A stretch of 7,488 nt of DNA, taken from NCBI GenBank assembly GCA_964635265.1, contig CAZWNV010000142.1, positions 1 to 7,488 of the forward strand, given 5' to 3'. Below, in pieces: positions 5,475 through 7,488 of the stretch; positions within the stretch are counted from its first letter, which is position 1, and every line of letters starts with the position of its first letter. A program made the translations under genes and the position numbers. This DNA is from M55B175 sp964635265. GTDB lineage: Bacteria > Desulfobacterota > Desulfobacteria > Desulfobacterales > Desulfosalsimonadaceae. The notes beneath the pieces are model-generated. The model was not told where the DNA came from. It saw only the letters and a list, made by a program, of their open reading frames with translations, and did not search any database.

Positions 5475-6775
5475 TTTGCCTCAACCTCTTCTCGATTAAG
5501 CATCATATTCGCTATCCGGCGGGAATCCGGAAAAAGCAGATCTTCGGGCACCTTCTGGCCATTGGTCAGAAAAGACAGGGGATGGCCGCTTCGGGTGCCG
5601 ACATTGACAATCTGCCCCAGCCAGTCGCACTCGTCGAGTTTGCTCATCACCAGACCATGGAGCCCCAGATGGCCGAAGCGCTCGATTACCGCATATAAAT
5701 CCGGCTCCCGGGTGGGGGCCGCAAGCACCAGATGATTTTCAATCTCGAAATCCGGTGATAAAAAATCTGCCAGCTCCTGCTGCCGCATCTCATCACGCGG
5801 GCTTCTGCCGGCTGTATCCACAAGTACCAGCTTCGCATCCCGGTGTTTCTCAAAAATCGCTTCCAGATCCTCGGGGCTTTTCGCAGGCTCAACCGGGATG
5901 TTCATGATCTGGCCGTAGATCTTCAATTGCTCCACCGCTGCAATCCGGTAATTGTCAATCGTTGCGAGAACCACCTTGCCGCCGCCGCCCAGCATGTAAT
6001 TGGCCGCTATTTTGGCAATTGTCGTGGTCTTGCCAACCCCGGTGGGGCCGATAAAGGCAATCCGCTTCTGCCCGCTCCAGGCCCCCTCGAGGGGATTCTT
6101 CAGTGTCACTGCCGCCTCGATCAAGTGCTCGAGACAGGATTGCAGGGGCTGCTGCCCGGTCTCCGGGGCCTCTTCCGCCTCCCTGCCTTCCAGGAGCCCG
6201 GCAAAGGAATCCAGCACCCCGTCCGCAATACCGAGTGCTTTCAAGGACTCCCGGAGCCGGGGGCTGACTTCGGGTGGCTGCTCCTCCGGGTGCTGCGCAG
6301 CAGATGGCCCCGGCCCCGTCTCCTGCGGCCATTTCCCCCGGACTTCGGCGAATTCCCGGGCAAGGCCCTGGAAACAGCGGCGCATCTGCCGCAGCTCCTC
6401 GTGGATGCTGCTCTCCTCCGCTGCCTTTTGGTCCTGCTTCGGCCTTGTCTTCTGCCGGCTGTCATTGAGCAGGCTTGCAAAATCCTCTTCCTCCGCGTAG
6501 ACGCCCGCTTCTCTTGCTGCCGCATTCTGCCGGCATGCGGCAGCGGGCGAAGCCTTGCTATCCGCCTGCGGAATTTCGCCCCGGACCTGGCCGCCGGGGG
6601 ATTCGCCGCCGCCGTCAACAGCCGCCGTGACCTCGATCCGGCTCTTTCCCGAAAAAGCGAATTTGCCTTTTCCAATGCTGCGCGTGGACAGGATCAGCGC
6701 GTCCGGTCCAAGCGCCTGCTTGACCTTTTCCAGGGCGGATCGCATGTCGTCTGCCTCAAAGACCTTAACCTGCAT
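5426..6775 (-). CDS. flhF: FlhF, SRP-family GTPase for flagellar placement
   Basis: FlhF is a signal-recognition-particle-type GTPase that marks the site of flagellar assembly, usually the pole, and works with FlhG. The 449-residue protein starts MQVKVFEADDMRSALEKVKQ, the usual FlhF N-terminus. A low-complexity linker follows (about 55-170), rich in Ala, Glu, Gln and Pro, then the NG domain. Visible GTPase motifs are G1 GPTGVGKTT (243-251), DNYRIAAVEQLK (274-285), G3 DTAGRS (320-325) and G4 SKLDE (378-382), with GTRSGHPLSFLTNGQKVPEDL after it. The ATG at 6775 overlaps the flhA stop and has GGTGA upstream. The 3' end runs 49 bp into flhG, giving a polar tail (about 430-449) beyond the usual end of the family. 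The linker is where FlhF proteins vary most; the GTPase core looks complete. Confidence 0.96.
   Translation of the reverse strand: MQVKVFEADDMRSALEKVKQALGPDALILSTRSIGKGKFAFSGKSRIEVTAAVDGGGESPGGQVRGEIPQADSKASPAAACRQNAAAREAGVYAEEEDFASLLNDSRQKTRPKQDQKAAEESSIHEELRQMRRCFQGLAREFAEVRGKWPQETGPGPSAAQHPEEQPPEVSPRLRESLKALGIADGVLDSFAGLLEGREAEEAPETGQQPLQSCLEHLIEAAVTLKNPLEGAWSGQKRIAFIGPTGVGKTTTIAKIAANYMLGGGGKVVLATIDNYRIAAVEQLKIYGQIMNIPVEPAKSPEDLEAIFEKHRDAKLVLVDTAGRSPRDEMRQQELADFLSPDFEIENHLVLAAPTREPDLYAVIERFGHLGLHGLVMSKLDECDWLGQIVNVGTRSGHPLSFLTNGQKVPEDLLFPDSRRIANMMLNREEVEAKWSTKETGTRQERCVH
6516..6544 (-). repeat. 10-bp inverted repeat inside the flhF linker
   Basis: GCTGCCGCAT (6516-6525) is matched exactly by its reverse complement ATGCGGCAGC (6535-6544) with a 9-base loop that holds part of a further palindrome, TGCCGGCA (6528-6535). 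In the mRNA this would be a stable GC-rich hairpin. It encodes the AAACRQNAAA part of the FlhF linker, where protein constraint is low. No function is known; Ala-rich coding could produce it by chance. Confidence 0.4.
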
Positions 6776-7488
6776 TGATTCTCACCGTACCCAGAGATTG
6801 AATTTTGACCTGCGGGGCCACCTCGTTGTGGGACAGAACCGATAAACCGGGGAAATAGCGTTCCGTCAGCTTTTTGACATGCATGCGGATCGCGGGAGGA
6901 CAGAGCAAAACCGGCGTGGTGCCGCCTGTAAACTTCTCCAGCTGCCCTCCGATCCCCTCGAGTATGGAGCGGGCCTTTTTCGGCTCGAGTGCCAGAACCC
7001 CGCTCTGCCCGCTTTTCTGCACCGAGTTCTGAATCGTCTGCTCGGCTTCCTGATCCAGGGTGATAATGGGAAGGGTGTCGCCCTCGCCCGCCACGGCCGC
7101 GCTGATCTGCCGCGAAAGGGCCTGGCGTACATATTCGGTCAGCAAATCCACATCCTGGACCTGCGGGCCGTAATCCGCCAGCGTCTCCAGGATGGTTCGC
7201 AGATCCCGGATCGAAACCCCCTCACGAAGCAAATTCTGCAGCACTTTCAAAACCCCTCCGAGACTCATAATGTTGGGAATCAGTTCATCCACCAGCTTGG
7301 GATAGGACTTGCCCACATTATCAAGCAAATTCTGTGCCTCCTGCCTGCCGAGCAGCTCATGGGCATGGCCTTTCACCACTTCACTGATATGGGTGGCCAT
7401 GACCGTGTTGCAGTCGACGACGGTATAGCCGGCCATCTGGGCCCGCCCCTTCTTATCCTCGTAAATCCATATGGCGGGAAGCCCGAAT
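6765..7488 (-). CDS. flhA: FlhA, flagellar type III export gate protein (C-terminal part; 5' end outside window)
   Basis: FlhA is the large inner-membrane component of the flagellar export gate. Its cytoplasmic domain forms a nonameric ring that docks chaperone-substrate complexes. Only the last 240 codons are here. The frame is open to the window edge and reads FGLPAIWIYEDKKGRAQ before the family hallmark GYTVVDCNTVMATHISEVV, followed by HAHELLGRQEAQNLL, all typical of the FlhA cytoplasmic domain. The YPKLVDELIP segment, the DLRTILETLADY helix and the C-terminal LSHNEVAPQVKIQSLGTV also match. The membrane helices lie beyond the right edge. The ATG at 7436 is an internal methionine, not the start. 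The TAA stop lies inside flhF, an 11-bp overlap that suggests translational coupling. Identification is secure; whether the gene is intact upstream cannot be seen. Confidence 0.96.
   Translation of the reverse strand, partial: FGLPAIWIYEDKKGRAQMAGYTVVDCNTVMATHISEVVKGHAHELLGRQEAQNLLDNVGKSYPKLVDELIPNIMSLGGVLKVLQNLLREGVSIRDLRTILETLADYGPQVQDVDLLTEYVRQALSRQISAAVAGEGDTLPIITLDQEAEQTIQNSVQKSGQSGVLALEPKKARSILEGIGGQLEKFTGGTTPVLLCPPAIRMHVKKLTERYFPGLSVLSHNEVAPQVKIQSLGTVRINAG

Noticed and set aside
4611..5735. 374-codon open frame on the plus strand opposite flhG and flhF
   Set aside because: It is antisense to two genes with clear motifs, shows no recognisable domain, and long antisense frames are common in GC-rich coding DNA.
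6047..6054. GCCGATAA on the plus strand, a sigma-28-type -10 box
   Set aside because: There is no TAAA at the right distance upstream (TCTT is there), and it lies inside the conserved flhF G1-loop coding region, which explains the sequence.
5843..6778. 311-codon open frame on the plus strand opposite flhF
   Set aside because: Shadow frame of flhF. Its composition mirrors the Ala/Glu-rich linker and GTPase region, with no family features of its own.
1..7488. A novel defence, mobile or biosynthetic system
   Set aside because: All confidently read genes are flagellar, on one strand and tightly packed; no transposase, integrase, repeat array or foreign-looking block was seen.

Overview
The window is a stretch of a chromosomal flagellar gene cluster from a Gram-negative bacterium. 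Every gene lies on the minus strand, so transcription runs from high to low coordinates: flhA (3' part), flhF, flhG, fliA, a small membrane protein gene, flgF, flgG, flgA, flgH, and probably the first codons of one more gene (flgI expected). The presence of flgA and flgH, the chaperone and lipoprotein of the P and L rings, shows an outer membrane. The GC-rich composition, the order flhA-flhF-flhG-fliA-small ORF-flgFGAH and the long FlgA together suggest a deltaproteobacterium (Desulfobacterota). That taxonomic call is inference from synteny, not from a marker gene.

Layout. Positions 7488-3838 form a tightly packed block. It holds the export-gate protein FlhA, the SRP-type GTPase FlhF and its MinD-like partner FlhG (flagellar placement and number), and the flagellar sigma factor FliA (sigma-28). 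Genes overlap or are 14 bp apart, with a 49-bp flhF/flhG overlap. After a 51-bp gap comes a 128-residue protein (3786-3400) with an N-terminal membrane helix, a short coiled coil and a C-terminal helix-turn-helix-like segment. It sits where Bacillus has swrB after sigD. Positions 3310-59 encode rod proteins FlgF and FlgG, P-ring chaperone FlgA and L-ring lipoprotein FlgH.

The most informative non-coding signal is a textbook sigma-28 promoter at 3398-3372: TAAA, 15 bp, then GCCGATAA. It starts in the last codons of the small membrane protein gene and points at flgF. FliA, encoded one gene upstream, would therefore boost expression of flgF-flgG-flgA-flgH and whatever follows. This is of interest because rod and ring genes are usually expressed before sigma-28 is active. 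The leader also carries a 16-bp inverted repeat.

There is no mobile element, CRISPR array, RNA gene or horizontally acquired island, and no stretch over 300 bases lacks a gene. The region is mostly a conventional flagellar cluster. Its less-described parts are the small membrane protein and the sigma-28 promoter placement.
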